The position numbers were made by a program, and so were the translations under genes. Positions 9,245 to 17,534 of a stretch of DNA of 64,000 bases are shown here, piece by piece (position 1 is the stretch's first letter; each line of letters opens with the position of its first letter). Source of the stretch: Chitinophagaceae bacterium (GTDB lineage: Bacteria > Bacteroidota > Bacteroidia > Chitinophagales > Chitinophagaceae). A model generated the notes under the pieces. That model made no database searches and was not told the origin of the DNA. It saw only the letters and a program-made list of their open reading frames with translations. The stretch spans positions 124,001 through 188,000 of the forward strand of contig CANGIY010000002.1 of NCBI GenBank assembly GCA_947454235.1, read 5' to 3'.

Positions 9245-9750
9245 TTCTTGATTATTTCGGTAAAAATAGGCAGGGAAATGCTTTCAAAGTCTAAAATGAA
9301 GTTTGCCTGCTCATAATATTTTTTTCGTTCTTTGAGTAACACCTCAAGCTTTTCGTGCAATTGAAATTTATTTTCCGTAAACAACGGGCGTTTATGCCCC
9401 TCGTGTTCCAAATGTTCCATCAATTGCTTGAAACCAATGCGAAGGTAAATTACAAAACCGGAGGCTTTCATTTTAGCCATGTTGCCGTTATAAGCCGGAG
9501 TACCACCACCACATGCAATAACAGTATAAGGCTCAACAAGGTCTATCAGTTCGAGCAGGCATTCTGATTCAAGTGTCCGGAATGCTGCTTCTCCGTGTTG
9601 AGCCCAGTATTCAGCAATTGATATTTGCTTGCGTTTTTCAATGTACTCATCAAGGTCGGCGAAAGGAAGTTGGAGTGATTCAGCGACTTTTTTACCCCAA
9701 TACGTTTTACCTGCTCCCGGCATTCCTGTGAAGTAGATAATATGTTTCAT
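9226..9750 (-). CDS. aroK: Shikimate kinase
   Basis: 174 aa from ATG 9750, chosen because MKHIIYFTGMPGAGKTYWGK places the P-loop (GMPGAGKT) at residues 9-16 as usual; an upstream start would add 15 odd residues. Further motifs are DLDEYIE (shikimate/Mg site), FRTLE (shikimate-binding Arg) and ACGGGTP (Walker-B-like Gly loop). It phosphorylates shikimate with ATP to shikimate 3-phosphate in chorismate synthesis. It lies 28 nt after the TonB-dependent receptor gene and overlaps the DUF423 gene, so it is in the middle of the operon. P-loop, DxD and GGGTP together make the assignment firm. Confidence 0.93.
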   Translation of the reverse strand: MKHIIYFTGMPGAGKTYWGKKVAESLQLPFADLDEYIEKRKQISIAEYWAQHGEAAFRTLESECLLELIDLVEPYTVIACGGGTPAYNGNMAKMKASGFVIYLRIGFKQLMEHLEHEGHKRPLFTENKFQLHEKLEVLLKERKKYYEQANFILDFESISLPIFTEIIKKCLNLP

Positions 9751-9778
9751 CTCGATAACACTTTCCATCGGCATGAAA

Positions 9779-11689
9779 TTAATGCAATAATTCAAAGTTT
9801 ACAGAACATCTGAAATTTCTGCCCGGCATAGGTCTACCCGAAACCAATTGATAATCAGAATTCCAGATATTATAGATACTTCCTTGAAGCGTAACAGGGT
9901 GCCTGCGAATATCCTTTTGAAACATAACCGACAGGTTCCCGGTTGAATACGGGGCAATAAAAATGCTCTCATCGGCAGTCACAAAACGGTAGCCTGTGTA
10001 ACCCTGACTGTAATTGAAATTCAACTGTTTGTAGTTGATACCTATACCAGCCTGTCCGTTATACCTTGGCGAATAGGGTATTTGTTTACCTATAGTGCCG
10101 TCATTTGACATGTAAGAGTTTTCTGTGGTTGCGAGCACATACGATGTGTTCAGGTAAAAATTGAACGTCCACCGTTCGTTAATTTTAAAGTTGTATTTAT
10201 TGAACGTTTCTACACCGCGACTCCATACTTCTGCCAAATTATGCGGGGTCCAGATGGCGCCACCCAACCATAAAATCCAATTATTAATTCTGCGGTTGAA
10301 ACCTGCTATCTCAGTTTCAAAAGTCGCCCGACCGTATTTAATAATTACATGTGCACCCAGATCGTAGTTCCAGCCACTTTCAGGTTTCAGCAATGTATTG
10401 CCCCCAGGAAAAGTATATAATTCAAAAAGGGTAGGGAGGCGATACGTTTTCTGAATTCCAGACTTTAATGTCATCCAACGTGTAAGTTTATAAGCAATAC
10501 TAGTTCCAGGAAGGCCATAGCTGAATCCATCCGTCTGCTCGAAACGCATCTGTAACCCGAGCATGAAGCGATTCTTCAATGCACTTAATTTATAAGCCCC
10601 ACCAATTGCTACCTTACTTTGACTATACAGTTTGTTTTCTCCGTAATCGTGGTAGTAACTCAATGTTGTAGGTAAAAACAATAGTAAATTTCCATGCGAT
10701 CCAATCGGTTTTTCAAGCTCTAGTTCGGTAAATACTTGCTGATTGTTATTGCTGGTATTGATTCCCGAATAGGCCTCGGCGTAGTTATAATTGTTATTTA
10801 TGAAAGAGCACTTGGCGCGAGCTACGCCCTTATTCTTTAATGTACGGTTTATGTAAAACAACGATCTTAGCGCGCCCGTAGTTTGTACCTTATCACTTTG
10901 TTGTTCAAACAATGCAGGTGGTATATAGCGTTCAGCAAATTGCCCCCATCCCATAATACCAATGGTTGTTGAAGCATTGGGTTTGTAAGCTAAATGAATA
11001 CTGCCACCGAAAAATTTCGAAGCTGCATTTTGTAGTTTTTGCGTAGTTCCATTGAGCGTTGTGTATTCAAAATTATTATCGGCGTTTTGCACCCAGCCTG
11101 ATGCACCTAAGTGGAAATATTCGCCTGTGGTATCAAATTTTATTGTTCCACCCAATAAATTATAACTGCCTGCATGCAAGCTGAAATTCAGATTACTACT
11201 GTAGGGTGAGGAAAATGGACTATTATTATTAATTACAATTGCACCGCCCACATTGCCTGAACCAGTTAATGCAGCGGAACTGCCATAAACAATTGAAACC
11301 TGATCAACACTTGAAGTTTGCAAATTGCTTAAATCAGCTATTCCTGTGGCAGCGTCATTAATTGGTATACCATTCCATAACACCGCAGTTTGAGCGGCAG
11401 ATGCTCCTCTAATATTCGCAGCTTCCAACGAGTTAAAACCATACGACCGAATAAATACAGGGGTCTGATCTCTTATTAATTCTGAAAGACTATTGCCCGA
11501 ATATCGTTTAAGCGCCTGGCTGTCTAAGTTGTAGGTTGTACCACCAGGGTTAAAATCTTTAATGCGAGTAAAAAAATGTCTGATTGCTGATTGCCGAATC
11601 CAAACCTCTTTGAGCGTATCCTTAGTTTGAGCAGTTGTACTGCAATAACCCAAAGACGCTGCAACTAAAAAAAGGTAGAATTTGCCCAT
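9779..11689 (-). CDS. TonB-dependent outer-membrane receptor (BtuB/CirA-like)
   Basis: 636 aa from ATG 11689; 26 codons upstream are open but the signal peptide MGKFYLFLVAASLGYCSTTA begins here. The plug domain follows (about 45-175): LSELIRDQTPVFIRSYG, ANIRGASAAQTAVLWNGIPI and a segment ending GGAIVINN are classical plug motifs. The rest is a 22-strand-type beta-barrel with aromatic-rich repeats, ending in LQGSIYNIWNSDYQ and a terminal strand. It imports a scarce ligand through the outer membrane using TonB energy. The BtuB-like plug suggests cobalamin or a similar ligand, but no cobalamin riboswitch is visible upstream, so the substrate stays open. Head of the operon with aroK, DUF423 and kdsB; no SusD partner nearby. 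Confidence 0.87.
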   Translation of the reverse strand: MGKFYLFLVAASLGYCSTTAQTKDTLKEVWIRQSAIRHFFTRIKDFNPGGTTYNLDSQALKRYSGNSLSELIRDQTPVFIRSYGFNSLEAANIRGASAAQTAVLWNGIPINDAATGIADLSNLQTSSVDQVSIVYGSSAALTGSGNVGGAIVINNNSPFSSPYSSNLNFSLHAGSYNLLGGTIKFDTTGEYFHLGASGWVQNADNNFEYTTLNGTTQKLQNAASKFFGGSIHLAYKPNASTTIGIMGWGQFAERYIPPALFEQQSDKVQTTGALRSLFYINRTLKNKGVARAKCSFINNNYNYAEAYSGINTSNNNQQVFTELELEKPIGSHGNLLLFLPTTLSYYHDYGENKLYSQSKVAIGGAYKLSALKNRFMLGLQMRFEQTDGFSYGLPGTSIAYKLTRWMTLKSGIQKTYRLPTLFELYTFPGGNTLLKPESGWNYDLGAHVIIKYGRATFETEIAGFNRRINNWILWLGGAIWTPHNLAEVWSRGVETFNKYNFKINERWTFNFYLNTSYVLATTENSYMSNDGTIGKQIPYSPRYNGQAGIGINYKQLNFNYSQGYTGYRFVTADESIFIAPYSTGNLSVMFQKDIRRHPVTLQGSIYNIWNSDYQLVSGRPMPGRNFRCSVNFELLH

Positions 11690-11695
11690 GCTGCC

Positions 11696-11703
11696 CAAAA
11701 TTA
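11696..11703 (-). promoter_or_regulatory. -7-like element TAATTTTG close to a start codon
   Basis: The minus strand reads TAATTTTG, an exact TAnnTTTG match ending 6 nt before the ATG of the TonB-dependent receptor gene. If used, the mRNA would be leaderless or nearly so. Confidence 0.35.
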
Positions 11704-11744
11704 GTAAAGATTGAAATGGTTGGCGTAGGTATAAAAAAACAATG

Positions 11745-11775
11745 TCCGGTTTTAGGAACAAATCCACAAACCGGA
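11745..11775 (-). terminator. Possible intrinsic terminator or attenuator
   Basis: Eight-base stem TCCGGTTT/AAACCGGA with a 15-nt loop; leftward it is followed after five bases by seven Ts. It lies ~310 nt after the porin stop and just upstream of the TonB-receptor start. Confidence 0.4.
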
Positions 11776-12084
11776 ACTATTTGTTTGCCTTAGCAAAGGC
11801 TAGATTGAGCATAAATGTCATGAGCTAAGGGTCAACATTTTTCAAAAAAGTGTTCGGGTCATTTTTCAATGTCAAACACGACACATTAATCATAGGGCGT
11901 TAGTATGGGGTCATTTTCAATGTAAACAAGGCCGTGTTTTCAAGCAACCAGGTAAAAAGGTGTAGTTGGCTGCTTTCAACAAAGTAAAAATACTATGAAT
12001 TAAAGCCTAATAGAATCGCAATCCTATGAAATGCCAGTATTGTAAGATGAAATGCAGATTTTAGCCGACGAACGGATTGCTCTT

Positions 12085-14193
12085 TTAGTTCACCATTACC
12101 CAACTGAAGCCAAATCTCAATAGTGTATTTGGTGAAACGTATGATGAGAAATGGCTAATATCATTGCCGAAGAAGTTATTAATTCGTGTTCCTGCGAAGT
12201 TGATATTGTTATTGGCAAATAATTGTTGAATCTGATCAACCATCACATATGCCCTAAAGTGTTTAATGCGGAAATTGAGAAAAGCCCGCAATTCAGGGAT
12301 ATTGGAAACATAATAACTATGTTGGTAGTAAAACTGGCTGATGAGCGCATTGTAACCGGGTGCAAAATACGCATCGTGATATTGAGCTTCTAAACCTGTA
12401 GAAATTTGAAGCGCATTTTTAAAAATCCTGCTCTCATAACTCAACTGGTGCCGCCCCATAAAAGCAGGTAAGTTCAGGGGTAAATCGGCTCCAAACTTTT
12501 GGTAAGCAACTTCGTTGTATAAAAACCAATGCCCAAACTTGAAGGTTTTTGAAACTGAAACCTGCAAAACATTAAATGCATCGGTGTATTGTGCGGCATG
12601 TCCCGTGCTATCGAAGTAGGCATAGTTAGCCATTACTTTATTTCGCACGGTTGCATACAACTTGTATTTAGGTATTCCCAACGAGCCATACAATTCGGTA
12701 CAACTATTATTTTTCAAATCGGTAGTGAACTGAGTGTAGTTGTTTTCGTAGTGGGTAAATGCATAAGAAGGCGTTTGAAGGCATTGACTAAATCCACCTT
12801 TAAAGCTGAACAAATCACCAAATTGCTTGGTAAGACGCGCATCAAAATTAAAATTGCCCGCATAGTCTCCTGTCAAATAAAACAATGCATCTGCATTGAG
12901 TTTCCAGTGGTGGACGTCAGAATCAAGCCTTGAGAGGTTGCCAAAGAGGAAGTTGCTCAATATTTTTTGCCTGTCGGGAACACCAGTCTGAAGTTTATCG
13001 GAAATTAACTCGTCATAACGAGAACCAAAACCGGCAGTGAACAAATATGGGCTTGTTTTTTTGCCCAAATATCCCTCCAGCACAAAGCGGTTTTCAATTC
13101 TGTTCCAACGCTGTTGGTTGATTACTGAGTCGCCAGAAGCTATATAAAAAACACTGCCACCATTATTTATAGCAGATGTAAACAAATCGGCATACCGGGT
13201 TGAATCAGGTGAAAGGTCTTTAAACACTCTTTGCGCATAGTCAAATTTCAATTGATGCGCTAACCCAAATTTTGGTTTTAGTTGGTACGTGTATCCCGTT
13301 GAATCAGCAGTATAGATTGTATCGTTCTTGCCAAAAATGTATTTATTGCGTACAACTACTCCCACATCACGCACCACATTTGTAACAGGTGAGCGGGTAA
13401 GGCTGAATTGGTTGTTCTGAAAGGCAACGTCAACGGTTTTTCGATCAGTGTAATTATCGTTATTCAACTCGCTGTCATTCACAACGCCACCATTTTCGTC
13501 GTGTTGTTCCTTATTGTAATAGAAAGCACCAACAAACGAGTAATGTCTATTCAGGCTTTGGTAGTTGGTAGCCAGGCACATATTATCGTGATTGTTGCGC
13601 TGTGTTTTATAAAAACCAGGCGAATTTGTCTTTGTATACGAAATCTGAAAGTTCCAGTTTGGTCGAATGTTTTGCGAATGAACAAAGCCTGCAATTTGTT
13701 CAAGCTTACTGCCCAACATAAAATTGAAAACAGTATAAGGACGATTGGTGTTGTAAAATCTTATCGAGTCTGCATCAAATCGGTACGCATCTAAAACGTG
13801 ATAACCCCAGTCAGGACCAATAGTCCTTGGTGACTCAAACCACAAACTATTTACGGGACTACCAGTATTCCCCTGATCGCGCAACCACGGATTGTTTAAA
13901 TAATTGCGCCTATGAAACGATGAAATAGAAGTATCAGGAGTTCGGGTTTGTCCATCGTTCAGTGTGAAGAAACTAATTCTGGCATCTTCATCCTTCCACT
14001 TGTTTGTATTTGTTTTAGAATGAGTTGTATCTTTTGCAGTGCCATTCGGGTTGGTCATATTCGCACCGGCAGCCGATGTATTTAGCTGCGCGATCGCACG
14101 GTGTTGAAGTCCGCCAAAGGCGGCAGCAAACAATAAAAAAGGGAAGATTTTAAACAGCCGCTTCAATGGAGGTTGTTTGATTTGCTCACACAT
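12085..14193 (-). CDS. Putative outer-membrane porin (Porin_10 type)
   Basis: 702 aa. After a cytoplasmic start, KRLFKIFPFLLFAAAFGGL (11-29) and a cleavage site near AIAQ form the signal peptide. A low-complexity Asn/Thr stretch precedes a long beta-barrel with alternating aromatic/polar strands. Signatures of the Bacteroidota 'putative porin' family are FNFMLGSKLEQ, the NWNFQISYTKTNSPGFYKTQ stretch and late strands such as RAFLNFRIKHFRAYVMVDQI. It ends in Phe/Trp-rich FGFSWVMVN. Such proteins are thought to form general diffusion channels or nutrient pores; transport is inferred, not shown. It is divergent from tonB (179 nt apart). Monocistronic. Confidence 0.8.
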   Translation of the reverse strand: MCEQIKQPPLKRLFKIFPFLLFAAAFGGLQHRAIAQLNTSAAGANMTNPNGTAKDTTHSKTNTNKWKDEDARISFFTLNDGQTRTPDTSISSFHRRNYLNNPWLRDQGNTGSPVNSLWFESPRTIGPDWGYHVLDAYRFDADSIRFYNTNRPYTVFNFMLGSKLEQIAGFVHSQNIRPNWNFQISYTKTNSPGFYKTQRNNHDNMCLATNYQSLNRHYSFVGAFYYNKEQHDENGGVVNDSELNNDNYTDRKTVDVAFQNNQFSLTRSPVTNVVRDVGVVVRNKYIFGKNDTIYTADSTGYTYQLKPKFGLAHQLKFDYAQRVFKDLSPDSTRYADLFTSAINNGGSVFYIASGDSVINQQRWNRIENRFVLEGYLGKKTSPYLFTAGFGSRYDELISDKLQTGVPDRQKILSNFLFGNLSRLDSDVHHWKLNADALFYLTGDYAGNFNFDARLTKQFGDLFSFKGGFSQCLQTPSYAFTHYENNYTQFTTDLKNNSCTELYGSLGIPKYKLYATVRNKVMANYAYFDSTGHAAQYTDAFNVLQVSVSKTFKFGHWFLYNEVAYQKFGADLPLNLPAFMGRHQLSYESRIFKNALQISTGLEAQYHDAYFAPGYNALISQFYYQHSYYVSNIPELRAFLNFRIKHFRAYVMVDQIQQLFANNNINFAGTRINNFFGNDISHFSSYVSPNTLLRFGFSWVMVN

Positions 14194-14372
14194 TATGGTT
14201 GGCTGTAAAATTAGTTTTCAAAATCTTTCTAACCGAACAGATTGTTATTTTTCACAGAGATTTATGGATAATAGCGATTTTCACATCTTGTTATAAAGAA
14301 TAGAGGCGTAATAAAATGGGGTTGTCGGGCGTTTTAATAATTTTGAAGTAATTTTATAACAAGAACAGATAC

Positions 14373-15185
14373 ATGAGCGCAATTGCTGCAAATAAAAACA
14401 ACACCTTCAGTCCGAAGGCGATGGGCATTTCAATAGGAGTGCACTTATTGTTGTTGCTTTTATTTTTCTTGTTCAGGTTTGGGTATAACAAACCTCCAGA
14501 ACCGTTAGTGGGCGATGGTTTAGAAGTAAACATCGGTTCCAGCGACGACGGTAGCGGTAACGATCAGCCACTTTCGAAAAGGAAACCGGGTGAGTACGAA
14601 TCTACCGTGCAATACCAACATCAGGAAGCAAAATCACCTTTGCCGCAAAATCTATCATCTAGCGATGACCCAAATGCTGTAGGGGTTTCCCAGTCAAAGA
14701 ATCCAACAGACGCAAATAACCCGACAAATGACCCCAATCAAGCTAAACCTGAAAACACCCCAGTGCCTAAAAACGTGTACAATGGCACACCTGGTGAGGG
14801 GGGGAATGGAGCAAACGCTGAACGCAACGGTTCAAATGAAGGAAACGGTCATGGTCCCGGTGATAAAGGTGTTGAAGGTGGTACTGACGGTGCGCCTAAC
14901 TATACAGGCACTCCGGGAGTAGGCGGTAACATTGGCCACAACCTTGCTGGAAGAGATATTTATCCTAAGAAGTTCGAAGCTGAATTCCACGAAGGTGGTA
15001 CCGTTGTCATTCGTGTAACGGTAAATAAAGACGGTTCAATTGCCAGCAGTTATATCAAAAGTGCATCAAACCCAGAGTTGACAAAAATTGCACAGGAGAA
15101 ATTAAAGACTGTTCACTTTAGTAAAAGTATGGGCAACGACCCCCAGCAGTTTGGCGATATAACTATAGTTTTCAAGACGCGATAA
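14373..15185 (+). CDS. TonB-like energy transducer
   Basis: 270 aa. One transmembrane anchor (about 17-36, GISIGVHLLLLLLFFLFRFG) near the N-terminus, then a long periplasmic linker rich in Pro, Gly, Asn and Asp (about 40-190; e.g. GEGGNGANAERNGSNEGNGH), and a C-terminal TonB/TolA-type domain (about 195-270) with GTVVIRVTVNKDGSI and ending ITIVFKTR. It would couple the inner-membrane proton motive force to TonB-dependent receptors. The linker is Gly/Asn-rich instead of the usual Pro-Lys/Glu, common in Bacteroidota. The exbB/exbD partners are not adjacent. folC follows after 4 nt, so the two are co-transcribed. Confidence 0.8.
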   Translation: MSAIAANKNNTFSPKAMGISIGVHLLLLLLFFLFRFGYNKPPEPLVGDGLEVNIGSSDDGSGNDQPLSKRKPGEYESTVQYQHQEAKSPLPQNLSSSDDPNAVGVSQSKNPTDANNPTNDPNQAKPENTPVPKNVYNGTPGEGGNGANAERNGSNEGNGHGPGDKGVEGGTDGAPNYTGTPGVGGNIGHNLAGRDIYPKKFEAEFHEGGTVVIRVTVNKDGSIASSYIKSASNPELTKIAQEKLKTVHFSKSMGNDPQQFGDITIVFKTR

Positions 15186-15189
15186 GTGA

Positions 15190-16512
15190 ATGGATATTAA
15201 TCAGTTGTTTGAGGATACCTTAAGTTATTTATTCGATAAGTTGCCCATGTTTTCCCGTATAGGAAAGGCCGCTCTTAAGCCCGACCTCACCAACACTCTT
15301 AAACTGTGTGAAGCACTGGGAAACCCACAACATAAGTTTAAATCAATACACATTGCCGGCACCAACGGAAAGGGTAGTACCAGCCATGCGCTTGCTGCAG
15401 TACTGCAGGGAGAGGGGTATAAAACAGGGTTATATACGTCGCCCCACCTCGTAGATTTCAGAGAACGCATTAGGGTGAATGGTGAAATGGTAGATAAAGC
15501 CTGGGTAGTGCAATTTACAGAGCAACTAAAGCCAGTAATAGAAGAAATTCAGCCTTCATTTTTTGAGATTACTGTAGCAATGGCATTTGAGTATTTTGCG
15601 CAGCAACAGGTTGATATTGCAGTTATAGAAACAGGTTTGGGAGGTAGGCTTGATAGTACCAATGTTATTACTCCGCTTTTATCCATTATTACCAATATCA
15701 GTTACGATCATAAAGACTTACTAGGGCATATACTTGACGCAATAGCCGGGGAGAAAGCGGGCATTATGAAAACAGATGTGCCTTGTATTGTTGGTGAGCA
15801 ACACCCTGAAACTGAAAAAGTATTCTTTGACCGCTCGGTGCATGTAAAAGCACCACTGTATTATGCTGAAAATTATTGGGATTTAGTGAAAGTTGGTGGT
15901 ACTGCCTTCATTCAGTCTTTTCGCGCATTCAGGATGGGCGATAAAGCCTTATTTGATGTTGAAACCGACCTCAATGGCAGCTACCAGAAGCAGAATTTAA
16001 AAACCATTTTAACGGCTATTGAGCTACTACCGCACAGCGGTATACCGGTTGACTTTAACAGGGCTCTTGCAGCACTTAAAGAAGTAAAACGCTCAACAGG
16101 GTTACGTGGTAGATGGGATGTAGTAAGCGATAATCCTATTACAATTTGCGACGTAGGCCATAATGAAGCGGGTATCAAAGAAATATTCAGTCAGATCTCC
16201 CAAGTCGAGGCTAAAAACAAATTGATTGTAACCGGTTTTGTGCGCGATAAAGATGTGAGTGAGGTATTAAAGCTATTTCCGAAAGATGCGAAGTACTTTC
16301 TCTGTAATGCCAAAATACCGCGTGCCATGCCTGTCGATGAATTGTATGGCTTAGTAACAGAAGTAGGTCTGAATGCGCAAAAATACACCTCTGTAGCCGA
16401 AGCCTACACCGCAGCAAAAGCCGCAGCAATAAGCGAAGATGTCATTTTAGTGACGGGTAGTTTTTTTATTGTTGGTGAGTTTTTGGAGTGTGTGGAAGCT
16501 AAGGAACGATGA
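15190..16512 (+). CDS. folC: Bifunctional folylpolyglutamate synthase/dihydrofolate synthase
   Basis: 440 aa, Mur-ligase superfamily. ATP loop IAGTNGKGSTSHALAAVL (55-72). IAVIETGLGGRLDSTNVI is the family's second signature with the metal-binding Glu. ITNISYDHKDLLG supplies the His, and ICDVGHNEAG, near 318-327, opens the C-terminal ligase domain. It adds glutamate to dihydropteroate and folates in the cytoplasm. Start ATG 15190 is 4 nt after the tonB stop. The tonB-folC junction is a recurrent gene order in this phylum (from general knowledge). A strong terminator follows. Confidence 0.95.
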   Translation: MDINQLFEDTLSYLFDKLPMFSRIGKAALKPDLTNTLKLCEALGNPQHKFKSIHIAGTNGKGSTSHALAAVLQGEGYKTGLYTSPHLVDFRERIRVNGEMVDKAWVVQFTEQLKPVIEEIQPSFFEITVAMAFEYFAQQQVDIAVIETGLGGRLDSTNVITPLLSIITNISYDHKDLLGHILDAIAGEKAGIMKTDVPCIVGEQHPETEKVFFDRSVHVKAPLYYAENYWDLVKVGGTAFIQSFRAFRMGDKALFDVETDLNGSYQKQNLKTILTAIELLPHSGIPVDFNRALAALKEVKRSTGLRGRWDVVSDNPITICDVGHNEAGIKEIFSQISQVEAKNKLIVTGFVRDKDVSEVLKLFPKDAKYFLCNAKIPRAMPVDELYGLVTEVGLNAQKYTSVAEAYTAAKAAAISEDVILVTGSFFIVGEFLECVEAKER

Positions 16513-16563
16513 ATCAACAAAGTATACCATCTTACTTGTTCTTTCCCATTTTTGCTTTGTTGA

Positions 16564-16603
16564 AAAAGTCTTTATTCCGAATGCTTTCGGAATAAAGACT
16601 TTT
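16564..16603 (+). terminator. Strong intrinsic terminator of folC
   Basis: A perfect 18-bp inverted repeat (16564-16581 with 16586-16603) with a 4-nt loop TGCT. The stem ends in TTTT on the right and AAAA on the left, so it can work in both directions. It stands between folC and the insertion-sequence boundary. Confidence 0.82.
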
Positions 16604-16732
16604 CGCCTTGCAAAAAAGAAAAATAACTGCGTAATTTGATACACTTTATTGATTCAACGTTCCTAACTAGTCGACCCTCAAAAAAGCGCAAACGTGCGCC
16701 CGTAAAGGGATTAGTAAAAATATAGGTGAATT

Positions 16733-16776
16733 ATTCTGCAAGAATTGTAAATTGAGGTTACAAAATCTTGCAGAAT
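16733..16776. repeat. Long imperfect hairpin inside the IS remnant
   Basis: ATTCTGCAAGA (16733-16743) pairs with TCTTGCAGAAT (16766-16776), and inside it TTGTAA (16745-16750) pairs with TTACAA (16758-16763), leaving a 7-nt loop and a small bulge: 17 base pairs in all. It is not followed by a T run, so it is not an ordinary terminator. Confidence 0.65.
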
Positions 16777-16832
16777 TGAGAATGCATTGTTGTCGGTACA
16801 GAAAAGTGAATTCATATTGAGGTTTAAAGTAG

Positions 16833-16928
16833 ATGTTACAGAAAATCCAGAAAATAGAATTCTTCTCCTTGAAGGAATACCTTAGAAAAGAAAAGGCATC
16901 AAAAAACGAAATAGAATATTTGCCATGA
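16833..16928 (+). CDS. Very small ORF (31 aa), doubtful
   Basis: MLQKIQKIEFFSLKEYLRKE and on to a TGA at 16926-16928. Lys/Glu-rich and helical in look. Its stop overlaps the start of the next small ORF as ATGA. No family recognised; may be a decayed fragment instead of a gene. Confidence 0.25.
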   Translation: MLQKIQKIEFFSLKEYLRKEKASKNEIEYLP

Positions 16929-17053
16929 AAAGGCTAACTGGTAGACACGAGTGCGCTTCGCTGAACACTCGCGCCAGAAGAACAAAACTAGAAATAGAGG
17001 CTCAAGATTGGGTGCTTGAATTTGGTAAAAAGTCCGGATGGAGATACGAATAA
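16925..17053 (+). CDS. Very small ORF (42 aa), doubtful
   Basis: It starts in the ATGA overlap at 16925 and ends with TAA immediately before the ATG of the 103-aa gene (17054). Its C-terminal half, TKLEIEAQDWVLEFGKKSGW, looks like real coding sequence. The N-terminal half crosses a short hairpin (16948-16953 with 16966-16971). It may be the remains of an N-terminal part of a larger protein continued by the next ORF. Not recognised. Confidence 0.3.
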   Translation: MKRLTGRHECASLNTRARRTKLEIEAQDWVLEFGKKSGWRYE

Positions 17054-17365
17054 ATGCAAAAAATTAGATATGCAAAAGCAAATTGGCAAAAAAAGCTGCG
17101 GATGAAAGTTCAGGAAAACACTAAGCAAATGATTAAGGTTGTTAAAATATCAAATCATTTCAATCCAAATATAAAAATAGTCTCTTTGCAGTTTCCAGAT
17201 AATTTGCAGCCTAAGATAGGTATGCATCTAATTGATTGCAATGGCCTTACTTGGCATATTTCAGGTGTTGTATTTGATATAGGTCGTGGCGACGGTGTAT
17301 ATGATTGCCAGATGGAAGACGAATTTCATTCTCTAAAAATTGGTTCAATGTTGTTTCCCCACTAG
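17054..17365 (+). CDS. Orphan 103-aa protein within IS boundaries
   Basis: 103 aa; internal Met codons at 18 and 27 are alternative starts, and residues 27-103 look like a compact beta-rich domain (MIKVVKISNHFNPNIKIVSL, then FPDNLQPKIGMHLID, GLTWHISGVVFDIGRG, GSMLFPH). I do not recognise the family. No signal peptide, membrane span or catalytic motif; the basic N-terminus (KIRYAKANWQKKLRMK) could bind nucleic acid, but that is speculation. It abuts the upstream 42-aa ORF with no gap and is followed at once by a palindrome (17366-17384). It lies where the transposase N-terminal half should be, so it is a passenger or a separate insertion. Confidence 0.5.
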   Translation: MQKIRYAKANWQKKLRMKVQENTKQMIKVVKISNHFNPNIKIVSLQFPDNLQPKIGMHLIDCNGLTWHISGVVFDIGRGDGVYDCQMEDEFHSLKIGSMLFPH

Positions 17366-17384
17366 TACTCGTTTGAAACGAGTA
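17366..17384. repeat. Palindrome after the 103-aa gene
   Basis: TACTCGTTT-G-AAACGAGTA, a 19-nt palindrome with an odd centre, starting directly after the TAG stop. It could end transcription of the orphan gene, though no T run follows. Confidence 0.6.
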
Positions 17385-17392
17385 TTTAGAGC

Positions 17393-17412
17393 ACGGGCGT
17401 ATGTACGCCCGT
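17393..17412. repeat. GC-rich hairpin
   Basis: ACGGGCGT (17393-17400) pairs with ACGCCCGT (17405-17412) around a 4-nt loop. Second member of a palindrome cluster within the IS remnant. Confidence 0.65.
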
Positions 17413-17485
17413 AGCCTATCTCACACACCAGACAAAGTAATATTCCCGGGCAATTCAGGAATGTAACTGATTGATTAACGGTTAC

Positions 17486-17530
17486 GGGCGTTGCAAACGC
17501 CCTGCCGTTGCGTCCTCGAAACATTCGAGG
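17486..17530. repeat. Two adjacent hairpins at the transposase breakpoint
   Basis: GGGCGTT (17486-17492) pairs with AACGCCC (17496-17502), and CCTCGAA (17514-17520) pairs with TTCGAGG (17524-17530). They end only a few bases before recognisable transposase sequence resumes near 17535. Confidence 0.65.
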
Positions 17531-17534
17531 TCGA

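Larger units (their letters stand above)
11690..12084. other. Intergenic region with a hairpin and a repeated 17-nt motif
   Basis: 395 nt without an ORF, between the porin and TonB-receptor genes (both leftward). A stem (11745-11752 with 11768-11775) is followed on the minus strand by a T run and could be a terminator or attenuator. Three related copies of GGGTCA(ac)TTTTTCAATGT occur at 11829-11845 (partial), 11856-11872 and 11908-11923. No GCCACTG-type B12 box is seen. Nothing else recognisable. Confidence 0.5.

Noticed and set aside
11690-12084. Cobalamin riboswitch ahead of the BtuB-like receptor
   Set aside because: No B12-box (GCCACTG-like) core is visible on the minus strand; only a terminator-like stem and short direct repeats.
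17366-17412. Integron attC site
   Set aside because: The two palindromes lack the R''/L''-L'/R' core arrangement and no integrase gene is present.
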